Assembly: GCF_000188055.2 (NCBI RefSeq) | Contig: NZ_AEUZ02000001.1 | Span: forward strand, 758,001 to 822,000 | DNA: 64,000 bases | Direction of reading: 5' to 3' | Origin: Streptococcus urinalis 2285-97 | GTDB taxonomy: Bacteria > Bacillota > Bacilli > Lactobacillales > Streptococcaceae | Shown here: positions 1 through 7,247 of the stretch, piece by piece | Layout: each line of letters begins with the position of its first letter | Numbering within the stretch: the stretch's first letter is position 1 | Notes under the pieces: model-generated | What the model was told of the DNA's origin: nothing | Seen by the model: only the letters and a program-made list of their open reading frames with translations | Databases searched by the model: none | Made by a program: the position numbers and the translations under genes

Positions 1-16
1 AATGAAAGGAGAGTAA

Positions 17-310
17 ATGGATTTATTGAAAGTAGGTGGCATGACCTATAACGTTGTTATTCAGGAGCATTTCAAAGCTTATGATGATGATAGAAATCTC
101 TGGGGGTATTGTGATTACGAACAACAAATCATATATATTCGTGAGTCATTATCAGAGCAAAAGAAAAAGCAAGTGCTAGTCCACGAACTAACACATGCTA
201 TTCTACATGAAGTTGGCTACAAAGAACAAGATGAAGAACTTGTTAGTCGTTTTTCAATCGGTCTACATCAGGTTCTTAAAGATAATCCAACGCTTACTTT
301 TCAGTCCTAA
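17..310 (+). CDS. ImmA/IrrE-family metallopeptidase
   Basis: Probable zinc metallopeptidase of the ImmA/IrrE family (97 aa). The HExxH signature is HELTH at residues 56-60, with acidic residues near 73-74 as possible third ligand. Family members cleave or inactivate XRE-type repressors of phages and ICEs at induction, so a lysogeny-control role is inferred; a partner repressor may lie left of the window. AAAGGAG stands five nt before the ATG. The 3' end overlaps the convergent 56-aa gene by 17 nt. It reads in the same direction as the lytic genes, unlike many streptococcal prophages. Confidence 0.8.
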   Translation: MDLLKVGGMTYNVVIQEHFKAYDDDRNLWGYCDYEQQIIYIRESLSEQKKKQVLVHELTHAILHEVGYKEQDEELVSRFSIGLHQVLKDNPTLTFQS

Positions 311-464
311 CACCTTTGAACTTTCCACCAGTAGTTTTCGTGTCCATAAACTTGCCAGTAGATGTGTCACGCTTGGTATAAAGTCCAGTTTTAGGGTTAT
401 GAGACTGAGAGCGACCTTTGACGGCTCCGATACGACCGCCGCCTTTAGGGCCATTTTTCGCCAT
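294..464 (-). CDS. Small conserved glycine/lysine-rich phage protein (56 aa)
   Basis: A 56-aa basic protein that starts MAKNGPKGGGRIGAVKGRSQ and is rich in Gly, Lys and Thr. The ATG has AAAGGAGGA at ideal spacing, and a minus-strand TATAAT lies about 35 nt upstream (496-501). I recall similar short proteins as recurrent hypotheticals in Firmicute phages and chromosomes; function unknown. The composition suggests a disordered, nucleic-acid-interacting peptide, but that is inference. It is convergent with the ImmA-like gene and overlaps its stop. Confidence 0.75.
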   Translation of the reverse strand: MAKNGPKGGGRIGAVKGRSQSHNPKTGLYTKRDTSTGKFMDTKTTGGKFKGVRTEK

Positions 465-521
465 GACTTATCCTCCTTTCCACTAGGATAAGTTGATTAT
501 AACATTTTTAGGAGGTACAAA

Positions 522-680
522 ATGAATTGGAAAAAACTAATGTTTGGCGATCTAGAACACACGTTTACTAGTCGTGATGGTAAGGAAAAAACAAGTATTG
601 AATTTGAAGGCGGCGTATTGCCAGCACTGTTAGTGTTAGGCGGTATCGCTTGGCTGATTGCTTGGTTTATTACAAAATAA
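522..680 (+). CDS. Small membrane protein (52 aa)
   Basis: A 52-aa protein with a polar N-terminal half and one C-terminal hydrophobic helix (about residues 31-50: VLPALLVLGGIAWLIAWFI). GGAGG lies seven nt before the ATG. It reads divergently from the 56-aa gene, so 465-521 should hold two promoters. Function unknown; small tail-anchored proteins at this position in prophages sometimes act in superinfection exclusion, but nothing here proves that. Confidence 0.65.
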   Translation: MNWKKLMFGDLEHTFTSRDGKEKTSIEFEGGVLPALLVLGGIAWLIAWFITK

Positions 681-711
681 AAAGCCCGTTAGGGCGGAAA
701 GGAGGGAGGAT

Positions 712-954
712 ATGACAGTTGTTGATAAAATTTTTCGTGGTGATAAATGGTTTATACCTAAACCTAAAATTAGCTATACAAAACCTATGAATATTATAGT
801 TTTTAGTAAACAAGAAAGATTTGATTTGTTTTTATTTGAAGCTCATAACTTTGATGAGGTATTTAAACAATTTGAAGAAGAGAAATTCAAGCCTTATAAA
901 TACACAGCTTGGGCATCAATAGACGAAACAATAATAAAGCTATTTAATTTTTAA
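712..954 (+). CDS. Hypothetical phage protein (80 aa)
   Basis: Starts at the ATG after AAAGGAGGGAGG; a longer reading from an upstream TTG would lack an RBS. The product is 80 aa, soluble, aromatic-rich, with a Phe/Glu-rich amphipathic stretch at about residues 45-60. I recognise no domain. Its last 15 nt overlap the convergent minus-strand membrane-protein gene. Confidence 0.6.
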   Translation: MTVVDKIFRGDKWFIPKPKISYTKPMNIIVFSKQERFDLFLFEAHNFDEVFKQFEEEKFKPYKYTAWASIDETIIKLFNF

Positions 955-1506
955 ATAATCAATTAATTTATAAATTTTATTTATTTGATTTCTGAAATTA
1001 TCTTGTTTCCAAAATGTATTTTCTTCTCTAACTCGCCCATTGATTTCTCTGTAACAGTTAGTTGTTACGTGTGGTGAGGGATTGAATGGAAAAACATAGA
1101 ACTTTTTAGAAGTTTGCACCTCTAAAAAATAATTTGACTTTACAGTATTAGGGAATCTAAACACAAAATTATTAGCGTAAGTCGAATATGGGGGAATGAT
1201 AAAAGGTACATAGCCATATTTGAAATTTGATGACTTTACCTCGTGACTTTTTAATAATTCTCCATAATTTGATGCTTCGAATTGAAGTTTTTTCTCAGTG
1301 ATAGTTAACCCTTCAATTGTAATTGGGCTGGAAGATTCATTAATAAATGTGATTTTAACAATCATTTCCAATTCTTCAAGATTGAATTCCGCTTTCTGAT
1401 TTGAAACTCCGAGTCTGAATGTAGATTTATATAATGGAACAATAAATGAAAAAAACGAAATCAAAATCGATATTAAAGATATTACTAACGCCAACAATCG
1501 CTTCAC
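940..1506 (-). CDS. Single-pass membrane protein, possible lysogenic-conversion gene
   Basis: 188 aa with an N-terminal hydrophobic segment (residues 4-26) that could be a signal anchor, then a probable beta-rich outer domain. The start is ambiguous: the GTG at 1506 sits directly on its own AGGTG, while a TTG three codons later has AGGTG at six nt spacing. It is a minus-strand gene between rightward genes, divergent from the XRE regulator, with TATAAT (1525-1530, minus) just upstream. That position is typical of genes expressed in the lysogen, for example exclusion proteins. No family recognised. Confidence 0.55.
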   Translation of the reverse strand: MKRLLALVISLISILISFFSFIVPLYKSTFRLGVSNQKAEFNLEELEMIVKITFINESSSPITIEGLTITEKKLQFEASNYGELLKSHEVKSSNFKYGYVPFIIPPYSTYANNFVFRFPNTVKSNYFLEVQTSKKFYVFPFNPSPHVTTNCYREINGRVREENTFWKQDNFRNQINKIYKLIDYLKIK

Positions 1507-1551
1507 CTCGACATTTTTATTTCAATTATACCACAGAAAGGAGGTGGGGGA

Positions 1552-1767
1552 ATGCAACAAATTTCGCTAAGAGCACTACGAGTAAATTATAATTTATCAG
1601 CTAAAGAAGTTGCCAAAACTTTAGAAATTCATTATCAAACTTTGTTGAAATATGAAAATGATAGCAGTAAAATTCCTCATGATTTGTTAAAAAAATTAGC
1701 TGATTTTTATAACGTTGATACGAATTATATTTTTTTAGGCAAAAAATACGAATTAATTCAAAACTAA
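1552..1767 (+). CDS. XRE-family HTH regulator (Cro-like)
   Basis: 71-aa protein consisting of one helix-turn-helix of the XRE/Cro type: the scaffold and recognition helices fall at about residues 16-40 (SAKEVAKTLEIHYQTLLKYE), and the end reads FYNVDTNYIFLG as in many phage repressors. AAAGGAGGTGG precedes the ATG. Single-domain size and first place in the rightward series suggest a Cro-like regulator; its operators are probably in the short divergent gap 1507-1551. Confidence 0.8.
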   Translation: MQQISLRALRVNYNLSAKEVAKTLEIHYQTLLKYENDSSKIPHDLLKKLADFYNVDTNYIFLGKKYELIQN

Positions 1768-1788
1768 CACAACACTAGAAAGGACAAT

Positions 1789-2700
1789 ATGAATGAAGTA
1801 ACTTTATCAAACAACTTGCAACAAATTGAATTAGAGATCAACCACCATAAAAACATCGCTGGTCAGTCCATTTGGGAAATTGGTCGCAGGTTGAAACATG
1901 TTAAAGAGAACGACTTAGCGCATGGGCAATTTATGGAATGGCTTGGAAAACTCGGAATAAATCAACCCGAAGCTAATCGCATGATGAAAGTGGCGAATGA
2001 ACTTCCAAATTCTTCAACGTTGAGTAATTTAGGTAGCACAGCCCTCTATCTCATCGCCACTCTTCCAGACGAAGCTAAGCAAGAACAGATTGAACGGATT
2101 GAAAGTGGCGATAACCCAACTGTCAGAGAGTTGCAAGAAATCAAGCGAGAGAACAACCGACTAAAAGCTGAAAATGCCCGTTTGGAGCAACAAAAAGAGA
2201 ATTTAGCAGAGCAAACCTTGAGTGCTAAAATCGTTGAAAAAGAAGTTATCAAAGAAGTTATTCCTGATGATTATGAATCAACGAAGTCACTTAATTCAGA
2301 CTTACTGAAAAAGAATAAACAACTTTCCAAAACGCTTGAAGAAACTGAATGGGAACTCGATAGCAAAAAACTGGAATTAGCGACAATAAAATTGGAGTCA
2401 CAACGAGCTATTGAAGTAACAGACCAAATTCGTCATCTCGAGGGCAAAAAAGAAAAACTTGAGAACCTTGTCACTTCAATAAGTGAGCTATCTTCAATTA
2501 TCAGTGATGTGCAAAACTTCTTTGATACGAAAATGGCACCGCTTCGTTTTAAGCCGATTATCAACAATGTTAATGCGCATTATTCAGTTACAGAAGTGAC
2601 CAAGATGGTTAACACAGTCCAGTCTTGGTGTGATGAAATGTACAAAATCATTCCATCCGGGAATAGAAAAATTATAGAAGAGGTAATAATCAATGAGTAA
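1789..2700 (+). CDS. DUF3102-family phage protein
   Basis: 303 aa. Residues 1-110 match the DUF3102 pattern of phage early proteins (motif region HKNIAGQSIWEIGRRLKHVK). Residues 115-230 are a long charged coiled coil, and the C-terminal 70 residues form a second helical block. DUF3102 function is unknown; many members sit by regulators or partition-like genes. AGAAAGGA precedes the ATG; the 3' end overlaps the next start by 8 nt, implying translational coupling. Confidence 0.7.
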   Translation: MNEVTLSNNLQQIELEINHHKNIAGQSIWEIGRRLKHVKENDLAHGQFMEWLGKLGINQPEANRMMKVANELPNSSTLSNLGSTALYLIATLPDEAKQEQIERIESGDNPTVRELQEIKRENNRLKAENARLEQQKENLAEQTLSAKIVEKEVIKEVIPDDYESTKSLNSDLLKKNKQLSKTLEETEWELDSKKLELATIKLESQRAIEVTDQIRHLEGKKEKLENLVTSISELSSIISDVQNFFDTKMAPLRFKPIINNVNAHYSVTEVTKMVNTVQSWCDEMYKIIPSGNRKIIEEVIINE

Positions 2701-3202
2701 AGAATTATCAAAAATGAACGAAAAAGACGCTCTTGAAGTCGTCAAAGGAATGACGCTTGAAGATATGATGATTGAGGTTTTATCTTCTCAAAAGCAAGTA
2801 AAAGCTTCCCAAGAAGCCATTAAAAAAGATGTTGAAGAAGTTCGGTCTTTAGCAATTGAAATTGATAAAAAAGTCCACATCGACGATGTAGAAGCTAGTG
2901 AAATCAAAAGTATTATCAGCAAACAAGCTTATGGTTTTGCTAAAGAATATTTTGAGGCATCAGGTAAAATCGCTAGTCAAAACCTATTTGCATCTAAAAA
3001 AGGTCAGTTCATCCGTTTGCAACATTCACATTTGAAACATCACTTCAACGTTACGAAATATACGCATATTAAGCATACTGATGCAGAAAAAGCGTTCTCT
3101 TATTTAAAATCACTAACATTTGACAGTTTCTCATTGTTTGAAATTCGTGAAACACCAAAACAAAAAGAAATTATCGCTTTAGAAAAAGGCGATGTAGCTT
3201 AG
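2693..3202 (+). CDS. ORF6C-domain protein (phage antirepressor C-terminal type)
   Basis: 169 aa. The region from about residue 60 resembles the ORF6C domain found at the C-terminus of phage antirepressors: ASEIKSIISKQAYGFAKEYF followed by a conserved block around the LQHSHLKHHFNVTKYTHIKH segment. No KilA-N/Bro N-domain is present, so this is a stand-alone ORF6C protein. It probably modulates repressor or DNA binding in early phage regulation (inference). Starts inside the end of the DUF3102 gene. Confidence 0.65.
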   Translation: MSKELSKMNEKDALEVVKGMTLEDMMIEVLSSQKQVKASQEAIKKDVEEVRSLAIEIDKKVHIDDVEASEIKSIISKQAYGFAKEYFEASGKIASQNLFASKKGQFIRLQHSHLKHHFNVTKYTHIKHTDAEKAFSYLKSLTFDSFSLFEIRETPKQKEIIALEKGDVA

Positions 3203-3213
3203 AAAGGAATCAC

Positions 3214-3387
3214 ATGGAACTAACAATCGCACAAAGTCTGACTGTAATAGCAATATTATTCCCTTTGCTGATTATGCTACTTAAGTCAGACAACACTTAC
3301 ACAATTGAGGTAGTGGAAGAAGAAGAAGAAATTGAACGTAATCCATACTATGGAGCGTATATGCAAAATCAAAGTGTATATCACTAA
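3214..3387 (+). CDS. Small membrane protein (57 aa)
   Basis: 57 aa: one hydrophobic helix at residues 5-24 (IAQSLTVIAILFPLLIMLLK) followed by an acidic run of five Glu and a Tyr-rich tail. AGAAAGGA precedes the ATG at 3214. Small single-span proteins are common in phage early regions; function unknown. Confidence 0.6.
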   Translation: MELTIAQSLTVIAILFPLLIMLLKSDNTYTIEVVEEEEEIERNPYYGAYMQNQSVYH

Positions 3388-3397
3388 GGAGAATAAA

Positions 3398-3577
3398 ATG
3401 ACAAAACTTTTAAAAGAAATTAGAGATTTACTAAAAGAAATCCTAGATGAATTAAAAGAACCTATCGATTTAAAGATAGATTCCGATGAATTTGCTAAAC
3501 ATCTTAGAACTAATATTCCAAAGGATAAAGTAATAACAATTGATGAATTACCTAAAAGATATCCAGAAATTGATTAG
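3398..3577 (+). CDS. Hypothetical phage protein (59 aa)
   Basis: Acidic/basic alternating 59-aa protein, start fixed by AAGGAGAA before the ATG at 3398. The N-terminal 25 residues form an amphipathic helix with Leu/Lys/Glu heptads (LLKEIRDLLKEILDELKE). No family recognised. Its 3' end overlaps the convergent DUF2441-like gene by 26 nt. Confidence 0.55.
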   Translation: MTKLLKEIRDLLKEILDELKEPIDLKIDSDEFAKHLRTNIPKDKVITIDELPKRYPEID

Positions 3578-4112
3578 AAATATTTTCAATAAACTTTATC
3601 TTAGGAGAAACAAGTAATTCTTTTCTAGGGTTATCTGTCATACTACCTTTCCAATATTTATTTGCCGCAAATGAAGTGAGAACTGGAGAAAATGCCTGAA
3701 GCCCAAAAACATCTCCGCCTGCCAGATAATTTGAGTCAAGTTCAATGACACTTGAATCTAAAGTATCAATTTTCCAAATAAAAAAAGGAATATTCCTAGC
3801 TTGAAAAGTAGGTAGCCATATTTTTAAATCTTCAATAGATTTTGTAGCAAATATAGACTGAAAACGAGATGGCAAATCCGGGAAATTTAATCTTCGTTCA
3901 TATTCATAAATTGTTTCATAGACTATCATGCCAGCATTTTGTGTATTTGAACGTTGTGGATACAAATAATTACCCCAACGAGATAACCCTTCTGGATAGA
4001 TATCAGTAATAATGTGTTTCATATCATCTCGAATAATTGATAAATCAGGATCTAATAGTTCATAAATCTGATTAATTTCAACAGTATCATGAGTGATGTG
4101 ATAAGCAATCAT
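3552..4112 (-). CDS. DUF2441-like protein, minus-strand insertion in the early region
   Basis: 186 aa from the ATG at 4112, which has AGAAGGTGAT upstream; an extended reading to 4154 has no RBS. N-terminus MIAYHITHDTVEINQIYELL and internal blocks SRWGNYLYPQ and SRFQSIFATKS resemble the DUF2441 family found in phages and bacterial accessory DNA. The His-rich start and Arg/Ser-Arg blocks are loosely reminiscent of ADP-ribosyltransferase-like folds, which is speculative. It has its own minus-strand promoter elements and an upstream hairpin, so it is likely expressed separately as a moron. Confidence 0.6.
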   Translation of the reverse strand: MIAYHITHDTVEINQIYELLDPDLSIIRDDMKHIITDIYPEGLSRWGNYLYPQRSNTQNAGMIVYETIYEYERRLNFPDLPSRFQSIFATKSIEDLKIWLPTFQARNIPFFIWKIDTLDSSVIELDSNYLAGGDVFGLQAFSPVLTSFAANKYWKGSMTDNPRKELLVSPKIKFIENISNQFLDIF

Positions 4113-4142
4113 ATAATCACCTTCTTTCGAGATGATTATACC

Positions 4143-4169
4143 AAAAAAAGCCACTGCGGGAACAGTGAC
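4143..4169 (-). terminator. Minus-strand hairpin with U-tract upstream of the DUF2441-like gene
   Basis: Read on the minus strand, GTCACTG / CAGTGGC forms a 7-bp stem (4150-4156 with 4163-4169) followed by seven T. It lies between two minus-strand TATAAT hexamers (4135-4140 and 4192-4197), so transcripts from the distal one would meet it before the gene. It may be a terminator or attenuator. Confidence 0.55.
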
Positions 4170-4214
4170 TTACCAAAATTAAATTACTTAAATTATACCA
4201 TGAAAGGAGACGTC

Positions 4215-4445
4215 GTGCTAGCAAAATTAAAAAGTGGCATTGAAGTGCCTTATGAAGAGTTGTGGTTGAACGATAATGATCTAGCTGAATTTATCGGCAA
4301 GTCAGTTGACCAAACGCAAAGAATGCTAAGAAAAATGAGGAGAGACCGCAAGTATCGAAAATATGTCGATAAGGTCGGTGGCAGGTCAACCAAGGTTAAA
4401 AAATTTGAAGAATGGAGACAAACACAAAATGAAAAAATTATTTAA
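4215..4445 (+). CDS. Small HTH/excisionase-like phage protein
   Basis: 76 aa from a GTG at 4215, seven nt after AAAGGAG. The sequence ELWLNDNDLAEFIGKSVDQT plus a following Arg/Lys-rich helix resembles a winged-helix or excisionase-type DNA-binding unit. A role in early regulation or excision is inferred from position only. Overlaps the start of the next gene by 17 nt. Confidence 0.55.
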   Translation: MLAKLKSGIEVPYEELWLNDNDLAEFIGKSVDQTQRMLRKMRRDRKYRKYVDKVGGRSTKVKKFEEWRQTQNEKII

Positions 4446-4602
4446 TTGGATATTTGCAAAACCAAAAGAAGAGCCAGAAGTTATTACATATCGAATTGTA
4501 AAGCCTGAAAATTATGAATTTAAATTTGAACAAGAAAACTCAAGACCTTATGAAGAATATCACAAATATATGGTCGGCGTAATGATGCGAGGTGCTAAAT
4601 GA
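4429..4602 (+). CDS. Hypothetical phage protein (57 aa)
   Basis: 57 aa starting MKKLFNWIFAKPKEEPEV. The first 12 residues are hydrophobic/basic and could associate with membrane. RBS is weak (GGAGA about 12 nt upstream), so coupling to the preceding overlapping gene is likely. It overlaps the next ATG by 4 nt. No family recognised. Confidence 0.5.
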   Translation: MKKLFNWIFAKPKEEPEVITYRIVKPENYEFKFEQENSRPYEEYHKYMVGVMMRGAK

Positions 4603-5030
4603 ACAGGCTTAAGCAACTGCGTGAGGAAAAGCACTTAAACACATTCGAGTTAGTCGAAAGCATTCGACATATCGCACCAACTATGACAGCTAAAGATTGG
4701 ATAGATTACGAAAACAACGGACTTCCAAACAAGCGTAACGACGAGTTTTGGCAAAAGGTTGCTGATTATTTCGGTGTTGAATTAGGTTACTTATACGGTT
4801 ATACAAAAATTCCAAACGAAGATTACATTGTTGAATTGCAAGAAGTCTTGCATCATGAGTATGAGTTGAAGTTAGAAAATAAAAAACTTGAAAAGAATTT
4901 TAAAGAAGCGTTAGCTGAGAATGACGCAAAAGATAAGCGAATTGCTGAACTTGAAAATAGTCTTAATTGTGTAATTGATGAACTAAAAGGTCTGATCACT
5001 AGAAATGGAGCAAATGCAAATGAAAGATGA
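4599..5030 (+). CDS. XRE-like protein with C-terminal coiled coil
   Basis: 143 aa. Residues 1-70 look like a divergent XRE helix-turn-helix domain (start MNRLKQLREEKHLNTFELVE, end DYFGVELGYLYGY). Residues 80-135 form a Lys/Glu-rich coiled coil likely to dimerise. Position before the replication genes suggests an early regulator. ATGA overlap with the preceding gene. Confidence 0.6.
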   Translation: MNRLKQLREEKHLNTFELVESIRHIAPTMTAKDWIDYENNGLPNKRNDEFWQKVADYFGVELGYLYGYTKIPNEDYIVELQEVLHHEYELKLENKKLEKNFKEALAENDAKDKRIAELENSLNCVIDELKGLITRNGANANER

Positions 5031-5163
5031 GTTAATTTTGGAATTAAAAAAATCTGTTAGAGCTATTGATGTATTGTTCAGAGAAAACAAAACAAAGGCG
5101 CTAACAGAATATGGACATGGTGTTTATGATATGGCTAAAAGGATTATAGTTACTTGGAAATAG
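5020..5163 (+). CDS. Small hypothetical protein (47 aa)
   Basis: 47 aa, MKDELILELKKSVRAIDVLF at the start. GGAG lies nine nt before the ATG at 5020; another in-frame ATG at 5014 is too close to it. Overlaps the end of the XRE-like gene by 11 nt. Helical, charged, no recognised family. Confidence 0.5.
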   Translation: MKDELILELKKSVRAIDVLFRENKTKALTEYGHGVYDMAKRIIVTWK

Positions 5164-5201
5164 AGCTTTTATGCTTACAAGAGCAATTAGAAAGGATTTA
5201 A

Positions 5202-6002
5202 ATGTACATAGACGAAGTAGAAAACAATTTGTTTTATCAGTTTCCGCAATGGTTATTAGAAGAACCATACAACACTTTAAGTGATAAAGCAAAATTAGTA
5301 TATATGCTTTTATTCGATAGACGATCATTATCAGTACAAAATAAATGGTTTGATGAAAATGGAAAAGTATATATGTATTTCACAAACGAGCAATTCATGG
5401 AAATACTTAAATGCTCAAATAAAACAATAGTAAAAGCAAAAAAAGAATTGCACGATTTAAAATTATTGAATGAAGTTAGGCAAGGTATAAATAAGCCTAA
5501 TCGCTTGTATATCAATGGAAGTGTAGAAAGTACACGTCAAGAAGTGTATAAAGTACACAATGGAAGTGTAGAAAGTACACGTCAAGAAGTGTATAAAGTA
5601 CACACAATCAATACTAATAATATCAATACTAATATATCTAATTATGATGATAAAGAGAATAGATTTTTTGAACAACTAGAGAATCTTTGGGGAAAACAAT
5701 TCAATGGTTACGAAGTGCAAAAAATGAACTATTACTTATTAGAAGAAAAAATTTCTAATGATTTACTGAAAAAAGCTATTGAAGTGTCATTAGCTAATGG
5801 TGCTAGAAATATGAATTATATTTCAGCTGTATTAGATAACTGGATTGATAATAATATCACGACTATTGAACAAGTTGAATCAGACCAAAAACTTAGAAAG
5901 TCTAATAAAGAAAAAGGCTATTACCAAAAAGCAAAAGGTCAACGCTTCTCACAAGCTGAACTAGACGAACTTAAAAAACCCGATCCAAAATATGGTTTTT
6001 AG
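5202..6002 (+). CDS. Phage replication initiator, RepA-N/DnaD type
   Basis: 266 aa. Residues 1-95 match the winged-helix N-terminal domain of replication initiator A proteins (start MYIDEVENNLFYQFPQWLLE). Residues 150-225 resemble a DnaB_2/DnaD domain (FFEQLENLWGKQFN... YISAVLDNWI), which helps load the helicase. The linker encodes two identical 15-residue repeats (NGSVESTRQEVYKVH) because the DNA there is an iteron array. AGAAAGGA precedes the ATG. The DnaC-like loader follows, so this gene likely binds its own origin in cis. Confidence 0.8.
   Translation: MYIDEVENNLFYQFPQWLLEEPYNTLSDKAKLVYMLLFDRRSLSVQNKWFDENGKVYMYFTNEQFMEILKCSNKTIVKAKKELHDLKLLNEVRQGINKPNRLYINGSVESTRQEVYKVHNGSVESTRQEVYKVHTINTNNINTNISNYDDKENRFFEQLENLWGKQFNGYEVQKMNYYLLEEKISNDLLKKAIEVSLANGARNMNYISAVLDNWIDNNITTIEQVESDQKLRKSNKEKGYYQKAKGQRFSQAELDELKKPDPKYGF
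5518..5603 (+). repeat. Four 18-bp iterons, candidate phage replication origin
   Basis: Four direct copies of GAAGTGTANAAAGTACAC at 5518-5535, 5541-5558, 5563-5580 and 5586-5603, spaced 22-23 bp apart (about two helical turns). The variable base alternates G,T,G,T, so the array is also two 45-bp repeats. It lies within the initiator gene between its DNA-binding and DnaD-like domains, as phage and plasmid origins often do. Confidence 0.75.
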
Positions 6003-6013
6003 GGGGTGATTAG

Positions 6014-6862
6014 TTGGTATTACAACAAATGATGAGAGCTATTGGTGATGGAACAAGAAAAGGCATGTTAGTAAGTGGCTATCTAGTAGATACTGGAAAA
6101 ATATGCGAAATACATAATACACCTATTTATTTACGAACTAGACCCAGAGGAACTGAAAGCGAGTTTTGTTGGGATTGTCAACAAAAAGCAATAGATAATA
6201 AAAAGAATGCGGTTGATATTGCTTATCAGAATCAAGCTATCTTAGCTGGAGGTTATGCAGTTTTTAAACGTGAAAGCATTTTATCAGCAGAAATCGCAAA
6301 AGCGAATTTTCAAAATTTCAAGGTTGAAAATGAAACAGATGAAAAAGCACTAAACTATGCTGAAAGGCTAGTCAGAGATTACTCAAAAGATATGGTAGGC
6401 AATGCAGTTATCAAGGGTAATGCTGGAGTTGGTAAAAGTCATCTAAGTATGTCAATAGCTAAACAATTGAATGAAACTTTTAAATCATATAACGAAAAGA
6501 AAAGTGTGCTATTCATATCAGTTTCTAGGCTAGTCCAGTTAGTCCAAGACTCATTTAATCAAAAAGATTCTAAATACACACAAGAGAGAATGACAAAGTT
6601 ACTGACTGAATGTGATTATCTTGTTTTAGATGATTTAGGAAAAGAGTCAACAACTGGCAATAATGTCAAGCCAGCTAGTGACTGGACATATAGATTCTTA
6701 TTCAACATCTTAGACAGTCGAGAAACAACCATTATCAATACAAATTTTTCCGTTAAGGAATTGCAGCGTATATATGATAAACCTTTCACCGATAGAATTT
6801 TAAAAGGTGCTAAAAATAATATCTTCTCATATCCCGAAAATGCAGAAAGTAAGAGGTACTAA
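6014..6862 (+). CDS. DnaC/IstB-like helicase loader ATPase
   Basis: 282 aa from a TTG start after AGGGGGTGAT. A zinc-finger-like N-terminus is seen (C31, H34, C52, C55). The AAA+ core has Walker A GNAGVGKS at 135-142 and Walker B LVLDDLG at 203-209. Families of this type (DnaC, DnaI, phage loaders) deliver the replicative helicase to the origin. No helicase gene is in the operon, so the phage presumably loads the host DnaB-type helicase. It follows the iteron-bearing initiator gene. Confidence 0.85.
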   Translation: MVLQQMMRAIGDGTRKGMLVSGYLVDTGKICEIHNTPIYLRTRPRGTESEFCWDCQQKAIDNKKNAVDIAYQNQAILAGGYAVFKRESILSAEIAKANFQNFKVENETDEKALNYAERLVRDYSKDMVGNAVIKGNAGVGKSHLSMSIAKQLNETFKSYNEKKSVLFISVSRLVQLVQDSFNQKDSKYTQERMTKLLTECDYLVLDDLGKESTTGNNVKPASDWTYRFLFNILDSRETTIINTNFSVKELQRIYDKPFTDRILKGAKNNIFSYPENAESKRY

Positions 6863-7015
6863 GTGATTAATGAATTAATAAATACTTATGGAATTAACAA
6901 AGAACACGCTCAAAAGATTATGCAATTAGACGAGCATAGCAGAAAAGCTAAGCTAGCAGAATTAAGTGACTGGCTAAAAAGTCCAGTAATAAAATTTGAG
7001 GTCAAAAATGGATAG
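6863..7015 (+). CDS. Small hypothetical protein (50 aa)
   Basis: Begins at a GTG immediately after the loader stop codon, with AGAGGT five nt upstream. 50 aa, helical, charged (VINELINTYGINKEHAQKIM at the start). Its 3' end overlaps the next gene by 8 nt. Tight packing supports it as a real operon member; function unknown. Confidence 0.5.
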   Translation: MINELINTYGINKEHAQKIMQLDEHSRKAKLAELSDWLKSPVIKFEVKNG

Positions 7016-7247
7016 TAATAGAGAGAAAAACATCAGAGAAAGATCAAAAAAAGAAATTGAACTATTTGACATCTATCTTGATGAAACAACGTTACAACTT
7101 AGTAATAGGCTAGAACCTAATGAAATTTTAGAAGTAGCAAGTGCAGCTTTTTTAGGAGCGAGCTTAACAGATTTAAACAATACATTAGAGTTGCTTTATG
7201 ATGAATTACCAAAAGAAAGGGAAAAACAACATGTCATTACTATATGA
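7008..7247 (+). CDS. Hypothetical phage protein (79 aa)
   Basis: 79 aa from the ATG at 7008 (GAGG six nt upstream). Acidic, helical: residues 20-70 are Leu/Glu-rich (LEPNEILEVASAAFLGASL). It overlaps both neighbours, consistent with translational coupling in the recombination operon. No family recognised. Confidence 0.5.
   Translation: MDSNREKNIRERSKKEIELFDIYLDETTLQLSNRLEPNEILEVASAAFLGASLTDLNNTLELLYDELPKEREKQHVITI

Noticed and set aside
195..491. 98-aa plus-strand frame overlapping the ImmA-like gene
   Set aside because: Out of frame with ImmA and antisense to the 56-aa gene, both of which have better RBS and composition.
679..697. GCCC/GGGC hairpin as terminator of the 52-aa gene
   Set aside because: On the plus strand it has no T run and is followed at once by the next RBS; on the minus strand it would have one, but no gene reads into it clearly.
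5515..5604. Iteron array read as a CRISPR array
   Set aside because: Repeats are 18 bp with 4-5 bp spacers and lie inside a coding frame; no spacers of CRISPR length and no cas genes.
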